From Arthrobacter ipis (GTDB lineage Bacteria; Actinomycetota; Actinomycetes; Actinomycetales; Micrococcaceae): a stretch of DNA of 38,822 nucleotides. The notes under the pieces are model-generated. The model saw only the letters and a program-made list of their open reading frames with translations, did not search any database and was not told the DNA's origin. Shown here piece by piece: positions 18,710-26,477 of the stretch (the first letter of the stretch is position 1; each line of letters opens with the position of its first letter). Both the position numbers and the translations under genes were made by a program. The DNA lies in contig NZ_JAAOXD010000001.1 in assembly GCF_014694315.1 (NCBI RefSeq), positions 306,328 through 345,149 of the forward strand, read 5' to 3'.

Positions 18710-19390
18710 ATGGACCAGACAAAACGCCAGCCAGGGAAACCGGGCTGGCGTTTTGTGTTGCTGGCAGTGCTGGCTGCCGTCCTGGTCAGCGGGCTGATCC
18801 GCTCCCTCTGGCTGGACGTCTATTACATTCCGTCTGCCTCAATGGAGCCGCTGTTCGGCACGGGTGACCGGATTCTGGTGTCCCGCACCGCCTTCCAGTC
18901 GGAACCGATCCGGCGGGGCGACGTCGTCGTGTTCGACGGCCGGGGCTCGTTCGCCCCGCTGAACAGCGGGGCGGGTCCGCTGCAGGAAGCGGCGGCAGCG
19001 GCAGGACACTGGCTGGGACTGTCCGGCAGTGATACTACATATGTAAAGCGGGTCATCGGGCTTCCCGGCGACCACGTGGTCTGCTGCGACGCCGGCAAAC
19101 GCCTCACAGTCAACGGTCAGCCGCTCGTGGAGCCCTACCTTTATGACGGTGATGCGGCGAGCACCCAAAAGTTCGACGTGACTGTTCCCGAGGGCCGGCT
19201 GTGGCTGCTCGGGGACCACCGGTCGGTGTCCGCGGACTCCCGTAGCCTGCTGGGGGCGCCGGGCGGCGGCATGGTGCGGTCGGACAGGGTGATCGGCAGG
19301 CCGGTACAGATTCTCTGGCCGCTTGATAGATTTGCGTCAGTGGCGCGGCCGCCGTTGGCGGCCATAACAACAACAAAGGACGTACAGTAG
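18710..19390 (+). CDS. lepB: Signal peptidase I (first of two)
   Basis: 226 residues from ATG (MDQTKRQPGK). One N-terminal membrane segment (about 14-32), then the catalytic Ser44 in YIPSASMEPLF, box C RILVSR, the catalytic Lys113 in [11 protein letters not shown] and box E LLGDHRSVSADSR. It removes signal peptides on the outer face of the membrane. The next gene, starting on the base after its stop, encodes a second LepB that shares the odd CCDAG segment after the GLPGDH motif, so the two are tandem paralogues. A 14-bp-stem hairpin with a T-run lies at codons 4-16; an in-frame GTG at 18755 is a possible later start, which would keep the membrane segment but has no clear ribosome-binding site. 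Confidence 0.92.
   Translation: MDQTKRQPGKPGWRFVLLAVLAAVLVSGLIRSLWLDVYYIPSASMEPLFGTGDRILVSRTAFQSEPIRRGDVVVFDGRGSFAPLNSGAGPLQEAAAAAGHWLGLSGSDTTYVKRVIGLPGDHVVCCDAGKRLTVNGQPLVEPYLYDGDAASTQKFDVTVPEGRLWLLGDHRSVSADSRSLLGAPGGGMVRSDRVIGRPVQILWPLDRFASVARPPLAAITTTKDVQ
18719..18756 (+). terminator. Terminator-like hairpin inside the 5' end of lepB
   Basis: ACAAAACGCCAGCC (18719-18732), a 10-nt loop, and its exact complement GGCTGGCGTTTTGT (18743-18756). A GC stem flanked by A4 and T4 is the form of an intrinsic bidirectional terminator, and it is well placed to end the rplS transcript, yet it overlaps codons 4-16 of lepB. Confidence 0.6.
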
Positions 19391-20221
19391 ATGCCGGAAA
19401 TCGATCCCGGGAGCTCCGAGCCGCAGCAGACTTCTGCGGGGCCGGGACGGCATGCCGCCCATGAGCCCGTTTCGGACGTGCCCGCTCCCGGCGGATCCGG
19501 ACCCGGGTCACCTGCTCCTGCCGGCGCCCGCCGCCAGGAAAAGGGCAGTCCCCGCAACCCCTTCCTGCTGTGGCTGAAGGAAATCGCCACGGTGGTGGTG
19601 ATTGCGGTCGTGCTGTCCTTCCTCATCAAAACCTTCCTGTTCCGGGCCTTCTACATTCCGTCCGAGTCGATGGTGAACACGCTGGACATCAACGACCGCA
19701 TCTTCGTGAACCTCCTCGTGCCTGAGCCCTTCGCACTGGAGCGTGGCGACGTCGTCGTCTTCAAGGACACCAAGGGCTGGCTGCCGCCCACACCGCAAAA
19801 GGCGGACGGGCCGTTCAGCGTTGTTGAGGACGGGCTGACCTTCGTCGGCCTGCTGCCGGACAACTCCGAGCAGCACCTGGTTAAGCGGGTCATCGGGCTG
19901 CCCGGGGACCACGTCATCTGTTGTGACGCCGGCGGAAAGGTCACCGTCAACGGCGCCGGGCTGGACGAGGCGTACGTCAATCCGGCCGAAGTTCCCGCAG
20001 TGCGCACCTTCGACGTCGTGGTGCCGCAGGGCAAGGTCTGGGTGATGGGGGACAACCGCAATCACTCGGCGGACTCCCGTGCCCACACCGACACCAACGG
20101 TGGCTTCGTGGACATCGCCGACATCGAAGGCAAGGCAGCAGTCATCGCCTGGCCGATGAACCGCTGGGCGGCCCTGAACAACTATCCCGACGTCTTCAAG
20201 AATGTGCCGTCGGCAGGTTAG
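19391..20221 (+). CDS. lepB: Signal peptidase I (second of two)
   Basis: 276 residues, start ATG next to the preceding stop with AAAGGA upstream. A Pro/Gly-rich cytoplasmic tail of about 55 residues precedes one membrane segment (64-84). Catalytic Ser93 is in [11 protein letters not shown] and Lys165 in [12 protein letters not shown]; box E reads [13 protein letters not shown]. The longer tail and canonical boxes suggest this is the main housekeeping enzyme. Co-transcribed with the upstream paralogue and with rnhB, which begins 2 nt after the stop. Confidence 0.95.
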   Translation: MPEIDPGSSEPQQTSAGPGRHAAHEPVSDVPAPGGSGPGSPAPAGARRQEKGSPRNPFLLWLKEIATVVVIAVVLSFLIKTFLFRAFYIPSESMVNTLDINDRIFVNLLVPEPFALERGDVVVFKDTKGWLPPTPQKADGPFSVVEDGLTFVGLLPDNSEQHLVKRVIGLPGDHVICCDAGGKVTVNGAGLDEAYVNPAEVPAVRTFDVVVPQGKVWVMGDNRNHSADSRAHTDTNGGFVDIADIEGKAAVIAWPMNRWAALNNYPDVFKNVPSAG

Positions 20222-20223
20222 CC

Positions 20224-20895
20224 ATGTCCGTTGCACCCACCCTTGACTACGAGAAGCGCTTCCTGCCCCGCGGGGCGCGGTTCCTGGCCGGCGTCGACGA
20301 AGTAGGCCGCGGGGCCCTTGCCGGACCGGTGAGCGTGGGAATCGCCGTCGTGGACCTGCAGCACATGGAACTGCTGGCCGATGTCCGGGACAGCAAACTG
20401 CTCAAGGCGGCAGACCGGGAACGCCTGGACCCGCTGGTGCGGGCCTGGAGCGTCGCCTCCGCCGTCGGACACGCGAGTGCGCGTGAAATCGATGACCTCG
20501 GCATCATGGGCGCCCTCCGCGCCGCCGGAAACAGGGCCTGGTTCGAGATCCTCAGCGCCGGCATCACGCCCGACGTCGTCCTGCTGGACGGCAGCCACAA
20601 CTGGCTCTCACCCGCCGTCCAGCCCTCGCTGTTCGACGAAGCCGTCACCGACCCCGGCTGCGACGCGCCCGTCCACACCCTGGTCAAGGCGGACATGCAA
20701 TGCCTGAGCGTCGCAGCGGCGAGTGTCCTGGCCAAGGTCGAGCGCGACCAGCACATGCAGCAGCTCCACCTCGAGTACCCGGACTTCGGCTGGGACGTCA
20801 ACAAGGGCTACGGCACGGCGCTGCACCGGGAAGCGATCCGCACCCGCGGCCCGAGCCCCTACCACCGGGTCAGCTGGAACCTGCTGTCCGAGTAG
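20224..20895 (+). CDS. rnhB: Ribonuclease HII
   Basis: 223 residues. The active-site acidic residues are seen at D25 and E26 in [13 protein letters not shown], in VLLDGSHNW, and in the [22 protein letters not shown] segment. RNase HII nicks 5' of single ribonucleotides in DNA and helps degrade RNA/DNA hybrids. It follows lepB by 2 nt and is followed by the DUF2469 gene, the conserved actinobacterial order. Confidence 0.96.
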   Translation: MSVAPTLDYEKRFLPRGARFLAGVDEVGRGALAGPVSVGIAVVDLQHMELLADVRDSKLLKAADRERLDPLVRAWSVASAVGHASAREIDDLGIMGALRAAGNRAWFEILSAGITPDVVLLDGSHNWLSPAVQPSLFDEAVTDPGCDAPVHTLVKADMQCLSVAAASVLAKVERDQHMQQLHLEYPDFGWDVNKGYGTALHREAIRTRGPSPYHRVSWNLLSE

Positions 20896-20956
20896 CGGAC
20901 CTGCTCTCCGGGCAGCGCGGTGCGCGGGTTCCTGCCGCATGGTGCAAGATGGAACC

Positions 20957-21283
20957 ATGAGTGCCGAAGACCTTGAGAACTATGAGACCGACATGGAGCT
21001 CCAGCTCTACCGTGAGTACCGCGACGTCGTGGGTCTGTTCAGCTATGTGGTCGAGACCGAGCGGCGCTTCTACCTCGCCAACCACGTGGACCTGCAGGCT
21101 CGCAGCGCAGACGGCGAGGTCTACTTCGACCTCACGCTGCAGGACGCCTGGGTCTGGGATGTGTACCGTTCTGCGCGGTTTGTGAAGAGCGTCCGCGTCA
21201 TTACGTTCAAGGACGTCAACGTCGAGGAACTGCCGCGCAACGAGGAGCTCGCGCTGCCCAAGGACGTCGACCTCGGCAACTGA
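20957..21283 (+). CDS. DUF2469 family protein
   Basis: 108 residues from ATG (MSAEDLENYETDMELQLYREY). The sequence is the well-conserved actinobacterial DUF2469 family, found after rnhB throughout the phylum; its function is unknown. It is acidic, soluble, and shows the family blocks FSYVVETERRFYLAN and YFDLTLQDAWVWDVYR. CAAGAT lies 6 nt before the ATG with GGAACC between, and there is no ribosome-binding site, so a leaderless message is possible as well as read-through from rnhB. Confidence 0.92.
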   Translation: MSAEDLENYETDMELQLYREYRDVVGLFSYVVETERRFYLANHVDLQARSADGEVYFDLTLQDAWVWDVYRSARFVKSVRVITFKDVNVEELPRNEELALPKDVDLGN

Positions 21284-21470
21284 GGTTCCCGACCCTCCCG
21301 GGTCTCCCCGGTCTCCCCGGGGTGCTGCCTGCGGGCCACTGTCCCTCCACAGCCGGTGATTCTCCCGCATGCCCGCCGCCCTTCCCCAGGATCCCGCGAC
21401 CTTTCCACATAGCGTGACAGTGCCCTGTTCCGTGTGATCCCGCCCCCGCAGTCTTGATGCGGAGGTGGAT

Positions 21471-21827
21471 ATGAAAGCCAAGGATCTGCTGGGCCGGCGC
21501 GGGGAAGAGCTCGCGGCGGAGTACCTGGAATCGCTGGGGATGCTGATCGTGGAGCGCAACTGGCGCTGCCCGGACGGCGAAATCGACATCGTCGCACTGG
21601 ACGGCGATGCCCTTGTCATTGCCGAGGTGAAGACGCGGCGTTCGCTCGCCTACGGTCACCCGTTTGAAGCAGTGGGCGCAGACAAGCTCGCCAGGCTGCA
21701 CCGACTGGGTTCGGCCTGGTGCCGCGACCATGGACTGCGGTTGCCGCTGCGCCGGGTGGACGTCATCGCCGTGCTGGACGACGGCGTCGGCAAACCCACC
21801 GTAGAGCACCTCAGGGAGGTGCTGTGA
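21471..21827 (+). CDS. YraN family putative endonuclease (UPF0102)
   Basis: 118 residues. The nuclease-like fold shows GRRGEELAAEYL, NWRCPDGEIDIVALDG and VIAEVKTRRS; the D, E and K of the PD-(D/E)xK motif are present (GEIDIVA and EVKTR). Its cellular role is unknown; the gene is almost always next to comM and dprA. I chose the ATG at 21471, 5 nt after GGAGG; the GTG at 21465 overlaps that site. Its stop overlaps the comM start (TGATG). Confidence 0.9.
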   Translation: MKAKDLLGRRGEELAAEYLESLGMLIVERNWRCPDGEIDIVALDGDALVIAEVKTRRSLAYGHPFEAVGADKLARLHRLGSAWCRDHGLRLPLRRVDVIAVLDDGVGKPTVEHLREVL

Positions 21828-23371
21828 TGGCGCTGGGGAGAGCCTATTCGGTGGCCCTCGTCGGCCTGAACGGCTACATCGTGGAGGTGGAGGCCGATAT
21901 CGGCCAGACACTGCCGGCCTTTGTGCTCCTCGGCCTGCCGGATGCTTCCCTCAACGAAGCCCGTGACCGCATCCGCTCGGCGGCGCAGAACTCCGGTATT
22001 CCGCTGAGCCGGCGGAAGATCACCGCCAACCTCATTCCGGCGTCCCTGCCCAAGCGCGGTTCCGGCTTCGACCTTGCCATCGCGATGTCGGTTCTGCGTG
22101 CCGCGGAGGACATCAGGCCCACGGGGCGCACCGTCTTCATCGCCGAGTTGGGACTGGACGGACGCCTCAGGCCTGTCCGCGGCATCCTGCCGGCCGTGAT
22201 GTCCGCTGTGCAGGCCGGGTTCCACGACATCGTGGTGGCCCAGGCAAATGCAGCAGAGGCCGAACTCGTCCCCGGTGCGAAGGTCCGGGGCTACCGGACC
22301 CTGGCGCGGCTGGTGTTTGATTTCGGCGCTGACCCGCAGGAACTTGTCCTCGACTTCGCACCGGAGGATGAACCCGCCGGGACTGGGCCTGTCTCCTCGG
22401 ATACGCCTGTTCCGGATATGTGTGACGTGTCCGGACAGGCAGAGGCACGGGGCGCCCTTGAGGTAGCCGCCGCCGGTGCGCACCACCTGCTGCTGATCGG
22501 CCCGCCCGGCGCCGGCAAGACCATGCTGGCCGAGCGGCTTCCCGGGCTGCTGCCCGATTTGCGCGACACCGAGGCGATGGAGGTGACGGCGATTCATTCC
22601 CTGTGCCGGCTCCCCTCAGCCGGGGTGCAGCTGGTCCGGCGGCCGCCCTTCGAGAATCCCCACCACTCGGCCACAGCAGCGGCGATCATCGGCGGCGGGT
22701 CGGGGCTTCCGCGGCCCGGCGCGGCGTCGCGGGCGCACCGCGGCATCCTGTTCCTGGACGAAGCGCCCGAATACGAACGCAGGGTCCTCGATGCACTCAG
22801 GCAGCCTCTTGAGAGCGGCGAGCTGGTCATCCACCGCTCGGCCGGAGCAGCGGCCTACCCCGCGCGTTTCCAGCTGGTGCTGGCAGCCAATCCGTGCCCG
22901 TGCGGCAAGGCTTCCGGGAAGGGCATTGAATGCACCTGCACCCCCTACATGCGGCGCCGCTATATGTCGCGCATGTCGGGGCCGCTCTTGGACCGTGTAG
23001 ACATCCAGCTGCAGGTGGACCGTGTGTCGCTGGCGGACTTTGGCCAGTCCGGGGGCGCGGAGAACAGCGCAACGGTCGGTGCTCGCGTCCTGGCTGCCCG
23101 GGCAAGCCAGCTGCAGCGGCTTCAGCCCTGGGGCATGGAAACCAACTCCCAGGTGTCCGGACGCATCCTGCGCGGCGAGCTGAGACTGGCGTCCGCCACA
23201 ACCCGGATCCTGGACCATGCACTGGAACGGGGCGTCCTCACGGCCAGGGGCTACGACCGTGTCCTGCGCCTCGCCTGGACTTTGGCAGACCTCGCTGGCC
23301 GGGAGCAGCCGGACGGGAACGACATCGGACAGGCCCTGAGCCTCCGCCAGACCGCCTCAGCAGCGGCGTGA
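21827..23371 (+). CDS. comM: YifB/ComM family Mg-chelatase-like AAA+ ATPase
   Basis: 514 residues from the ATG at 21827, overlapping the YraN stop by one base. N-terminal ChlI-fold domain (VALVGLNGYIVEVEADI, GLPDASLNEARDRIRSA), AAA+ core with Walker A LIGPPGAGKTMLAERLPGLL (about 222-241) and Walker B GILFLDEAPEY, and a C-terminal Mg_chelatase domain (DRVDIQLQVDRV, SGRILRGEL). ComM-type helicases promote branch migration during natural transformation. It carries a four-Cys stretch (CPCGKASGKGIECTC), a usual family feature. Confidence 0.94.
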   Translation: MALGRAYSVALVGLNGYIVEVEADIGQTLPAFVLLGLPDASLNEARDRIRSAAQNSGIPLSRRKITANLIPASLPKRGSGFDLAIAMSVLRAAEDIRPTGRTVFIAELGLDGRLRPVRGILPAVMSAVQAGFHDIVVAQANAAEAELVPGAKVRGYRTLARLVFDFGADPQELVLDFAPEDEPAGTGPVSSDTPVPDMCDVSGQAEARGALEVAAAGAHHLLLIGPPGAGKTMLAERLPGLLPDLRDTEAMEVTAIHSLCRLPSAGVQLVRRPPFENPHHSATAAAIIGGGSGLPRPGAASRAHRGILFLDEAPEYERRVLDALRQPLESGELVIHRSAGAAAYPARFQLVLAANPCPCGKASGKGIECTCTPYMRRRYMSRMSGPLLDRVDIQLQVDRVSLADFGQSGGAENSATVGARVLAARASQLQRLQPWGMETNSQVSGRILRGELRLASATTRILDHALERGVLTARGYDRVLRLAWTLADLAGREQPDGNDIGQALSLRQTASAAA

Positions 23372-23382
23372 AAGGAATGCCA

Positions 23383-24567
23383 ATGCCCAACGAGAGACTT
23401 GCCCGGGCCGCGCTGTCCAGGCTGATGGAGCCACAGGACGTGGCGGGCCTGGCCCTGGTGCACGTTGTCGGGGCTGAGGATGCCCTGAGGATCGCCACCG
23501 GCCAGATCAGCTACGGGCCGGGGCTGGAACACGACATCACCGGGTTGCTGGCAGAGCACAGTGCCGTGACTTCATGGGCCGGCCTCGGCGCAGCGCTGAA
23601 ACGCTGGGCGCCGAGGATCTCCGACCTCGCCCCGGAGCGCGACGTGGCCACCATGCAGCGATTGGGCGGCCGGATGATCATCCCGGCGGACGGGCTCTGG
23701 CCACGGCAACTGGACGACCTTGGCCTGCACCAGCCGATCTGCCTGTGGTGGCGGGGCGTCGAGCTCGAACTTCCCCCGGCAGCCAAGGCGGTGGCCCTTG
23801 TGGGCTCGCGGGACAGCACCAGCTACGGCGCGTCAGTCACCGGTGACCTTGCCTACTCGCTGGCGCAGCGGGGCTTTACTGTGGTGTCCGGCGGTGCGTA
23901 CGGGATTGACGCCCACGCACACCGGGCGGCCCTGGCAGGGGGCACCGATGCCATGCCGACCATCGCCGTGATGGCGGGCGGCGTGGACCGCTTCTACCCC
24001 TCCGGCAACGAGGATCTCCTGCGTGCTGTAGCCAATCAGGGCGCCGTGCTCGCCGAAGTCCCGCCCGGCTCCGCCCCCACCCGCTACCGGTTCCTTCAGC
24101 GGAACCGGCTTATCGCTGCCCTGGCCTCCGTCACGGTTGTGGTGGAGGCCAGGTGGCGGTCCGGAGCCCTGAATACCGCCCATCACGCGGAAACCCTGGG
24201 CCGTGCGGTCGGAGCTGTCCCCGGATCTGTCCACAGCGCCAACTCGGCCGGGTGCCACCGGCTCCTGCGCGAGGGCGGCGCTGTCTGCGTCGCTGACGCC
24301 GGGGAGATCGCCGAGCTTGCGTCGCCCAGCGGCCAGTCCCTGCCTGATGAAAGGAGCGGGCAGTCCGCCGATCACGACGGCCTGACGCTCGAGGACCTGA
24401 TCCTGCTGGACGCCCTCCCGCTGCGGGCCGCCAGCTCCGTCGAAAAACTCTGCAGTGTCGCCGGACTGGGCGCCGAATCGGTGCGCGCGGGCCTTGGCAG
24501 GCTGGCGCTGCTGGGACTGGCCGTATCCGAGAAGGGAGGCTGGAAGCGCACCAAGCAATCAACGTAG
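23383..24567 (+). CDS. dprA: DNA-processing protein DprA
   Basis: 394 residues from the ATG at 23383, with AAAGGA about 6 nt upstream; an ATG at 23377 overlaps that site. Central Rossmann-like domain: VALVGSRDSTSYGASV, VVSGGAYGIDAHAHRAAL, TIAVMAGGVDRFYPSGN, FLQRNRLIAALASVTVVVEA. A C-terminal winged-helix domain follows (about 335-390, LEDLILLDALPLRAASSVEKL). DprA binds incoming single strands and loads RecA. The comM-dprA pair suggests at least a relic of competence functions, but no uptake genes are here. Confidence 0.95.
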   Translation: MPNERLARAALSRLMEPQDVAGLALVHVVGAEDALRIATGQISYGPGLEHDITGLLAEHSAVTSWAGLGAALKRWAPRISDLAPERDVATMQRLGGRMIIPADGLWPRQLDDLGLHQPICLWWRGVELELPPAAKAVALVGSRDSTSYGASVTGDLAYSLAQRGFTVVSGGAYGIDAHAHRAALAGGTDAMPTIAVMAGGVDRFYPSGNEDLLRAVANQGAVLAEVPPGSAPTRYRFLQRNRLIAALASVTVVVEARWRSGALNTAHHAETLGRAVGAVPGSVHSANSAGCHRLLREGGAVCVADAGEIAELASPSGQSLPDERSGQSADHDGLTLEDLILLDALPLRAASSVEKLCSVAGLGAESVRAGLGRLALLGLAVSEKGGWKRTKQST

Positions 24568-24572
24568 CGCCT

Positions 24573-24604
24573 GCCGCCCGGCGACGTCCCCCTCGCCGGG
24601 CGGC
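24573..24604 (+). terminator. GC-rich hairpin after dprA
   Basis: Perfect 12-bp stem GCCGCCCGGCGA with its complement, 8-nt loop, starting 6 nt after the dprA stop. No T-run follows, as is common in high-GC actinobacteria. Confidence 0.6.
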
Positions 24605-24670
24605 TCCGTGCTGTCGCATGATCAGCGTGCCGTTCCTTGATTCCGTACCAAATGCTGGGACAGTGGGGGA

Positions 24671-25597
24671 GTGGAGAAACAGGAACTGCCGGCCGCCCTC
24701 GCCGAGGCCATCACGGAATTCGGACGGTACCTGACGGGGGAGCGGGCCCGGTCCGAGCACACGGTGCGCGCGTACCTGTCAGACGTCTCCAGCCTGCTGG
24801 GCTATGCGGCCACTGAAGGAGTCTCCGATCCAGCGGGGCTCGAGCTGGGGACCCTCCGGCGCTGGCTGGGCAGCCAAAGCGAGGCGGGCGCGTCACGTTC
24901 CACCCTTGCCCGCCGTGCCGCCACGGCGCGGGCCTTCACCGCATGGGCGCTCCGGGAAGAACTGGTCGAAACCGATCCTGCCCTGCGCCTGCAGGCCCCG
25001 AAACGCGACGGTTCACTACCGGGAGTTTTGCAGCAGCAGCAGCTCGCCCGGCTGCTAAACGACCTCAACGAAGCAGCGAAAGACGGTGATTCCGTGGCCC
25101 TGCGCAACCGGGCCATGGTGGAGCTGCTCTACGCCACCGGTGTCCGCGTCGGCGAGCTGGCGGGTCTGGACCTCGATGACCTCGACCCGGACCGCAGAAC
25201 CGTCCGTGTGCTCGGTAAAGGCAACAAGGAACGGACGGTGCCGTACGGGCTCCCGGCTGCGCTCGCCGTCGACGACTGGCTGCGCCGCGGGCGGGGAAAG
25301 CTCGCAGTTCCGGACAGCGGTCCGGCCCTGTTCCTCGGGATGCGCGGCCGCCGCGTGGACCAGCGCCAGGTCCGCAGCGTGGTGAAGGGACTGTTCGACG
25401 CACTGGGCGATACCTCCGCCACGGGCCCGCACGCCCTGCGGCACACTGCCGCCACGCATTTGCTCGATGGCGGCGCCGACCTGAGGGCAGTCCAGGAGAT
25501 CCTCGGTCACAGCAGCCTCGCCACCACGCAGATCTACACCCACGTGTCGGTGGACCGGCTGCGTAAGAGCTATCAGCAGGCCCACCCGCGCGCCTAG
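24671..25597 (+). CDS. xerC: Tyrosine recombinase XerC
   Basis: 308 residues from GTG with GGGGGA upstream. N-terminal SAM-like DNA-binding domain (10-110), catalytic domain with R159 (ATGVRVGEL), K183 (GKGNKER), H254 and R257 (HALRHTAATHLL), H280 (LGHSSLATTQIYTH) and nucleophile Y289. With XerD it resolves chromosome dimers at dif. Location after dprA is usual for actinobacteria, so this is the housekeeping recombinase and not a phage integrase; no attachment site or cargo is seen. Confidence 0.94.
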   Translation: MEKQELPAALAEAITEFGRYLTGERARSEHTVRAYLSDVSSLLGYAATEGVSDPAGLELGTLRRWLGSQSEAGASRSTLARRAATARAFTAWALREELVETDPALRLQAPKRDGSLPGVLQQQQLARLLNDLNEAAKDGDSVALRNRAMVELLYATGVRVGELAGLDLDDLDPDRRTVRVLGKGNKERTVPYGLPAALAVDDWLRRGRGKLAVPDSGPALFLGMRGRRVDQRQVRSVVKGLFDALGDTSATGPHALRHTAATHLLDGGADLRAVQEILGHSSLATTQIYTHVSVDRLRKSYQQAHPRA

Positions 25598-25662
25598 GCG
25601 CTTTCCGCCGGCGAGTCTTCTACACCACGCCGAATTGCACTGGCGTAATTAGACGGCGTACG

Positions 25663-25706
25663 GCACAATAAGATCCAAGTTCGGCAACTTTCAAGTTGTG
25701 CTTGAA
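25663..25706 (+). promoter_or_regulatory. DUF3145 upstream region: GCACAATAAG and a TTCAAG inverted repeat
   Basis: GCACAATAAG at 25663-25672 is the same element seen before rpsP and DUF3052 and is a probable -10 region. A perfect inverted repeat TTCAAG-N5-CTTGAA lies at 25690-25706, just downstream, in an AT-rich stretch. It is well placed to act as an operator. Confidence 0.4.
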
Positions 25707-25852
25707 GCACCCGTTTCAGGCGCCTCTTGTCGGCCCGGCAGACAATTACATAGATTGGCAGGAATCACCGGCACCACGCGGCGCCCAAAGCAGCAAGTAT
25801 CCCGTCCATGCAGGTCGTTGGGGAAGACGTACCTACAGCTATGGAGGATGGA

Positions 25853-26356
25853 ATGTCTGTTGCAATGACCCGCGGTGTGCTGTTTATTCACTCGGCCCCT
25901 ACCGCACTGTGCCCTCATGTTGAGTGGGCCATCGGATCCGTCGTGGACAAGCGAACGGACCTGGAATGGACCCCTCAGCCCGCCGCGCCCGGCATGTTCC
26001 GCTCGGAGCTGTCTTGGACCGGCGCGCAGGGGACAGGGGCGCAGCTGGCGTCTGCCCTCCGGGGCTGGGCACACCTGCGCTTCGAGGTTACCGAAGAACC
26101 CAGTCAGGGCGTGGACGGCGGACGCTGGTCCCACACACCTGAGCTGGGCATTTTCCATGCCGTGACCGATGTGCACGGCAACATCATGGTGTCCGAGGAC
26201 CGGATCCGCTACGCCTACGAGGCCGGCGCGGGCGACCCCTCTGCCGTCTACCACGAGCTGTCGCTTGCCCTCGGCGAGGCGTGGGACGAGGAGCTGGAAC
26301 CCTTCAGACACGCCGCCGAAGGCGCACCGGTGCGCTGGCTGCACCAGGTTGGCTGA
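25853..26356 (+). CDS. DUF3145 family protein
   Basis: 167 residues from ATG (MSVAMTRGVLFIHSAP), with GGAGG 5 nt upstream. It matches the actinobacterial DUF3145 family (FIHSAPTALCPHVEWAIG; RWSHTPELGIFHAVTD), of unknown function. It lies tail-to-tail with fabF, and the same neighbour relation to the fab cluster is known in Streptomyces, which hints at a link with fatty-acid synthesis. No signal peptide, membrane segment or catalytic motif is visible. Confidence 0.9.
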   Translation: MSVAMTRGVLFIHSAPTALCPHVEWAIGSVVDKRTDLEWTPQPAAPGMFRSELSWTGAQGTGAQLASALRGWAHLRFEVTEEPSQGVDGGRWSHTPELGIFHAVTDVHGNIMVSEDRIRYAYEAGAGDPSAVYHELSLALGEAWDEELEPFRHAAEGAPVRWLHQVG

Positions 26357-26423
26357 CGCGGCAGATCGCCTGAAGACTGCAGACCGGCTGACGCACCGGC
26401 CGCAGCAATTTCCCCATAGCAAC

Positions 26424-26457
26424 GAAGAAGCCCCCGCCAACCGGCGGGGGCTTCTTC
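26424..26457. terminator. Bidirectional terminator between DUF3145 and fabF
   Basis: Perfect 15-bp stem GAAGAAGCCCCCGCC, loop AACC, complement GGCGGGGGCTTCTTC, between convergent stops at 26356 and 26478. Confidence 0.92.
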
Positions 26458-26477
26458 AGCGTTCAATCAGAGTCACA

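Noticed and set aside
21284..21470. GGTCTCCCC-type short repeats between DUF2469 and YraN
   Set aside because: Only two short, C-rich copies; compatible with chance in GC-rich non-coding DNA.
24671..25597. Tyrosine recombinase as mark of an integrated element
   Set aside because: It is the housekeeping XerC in its usual place after dprA; no att repeats, tRNA disruption or phage genes are near.
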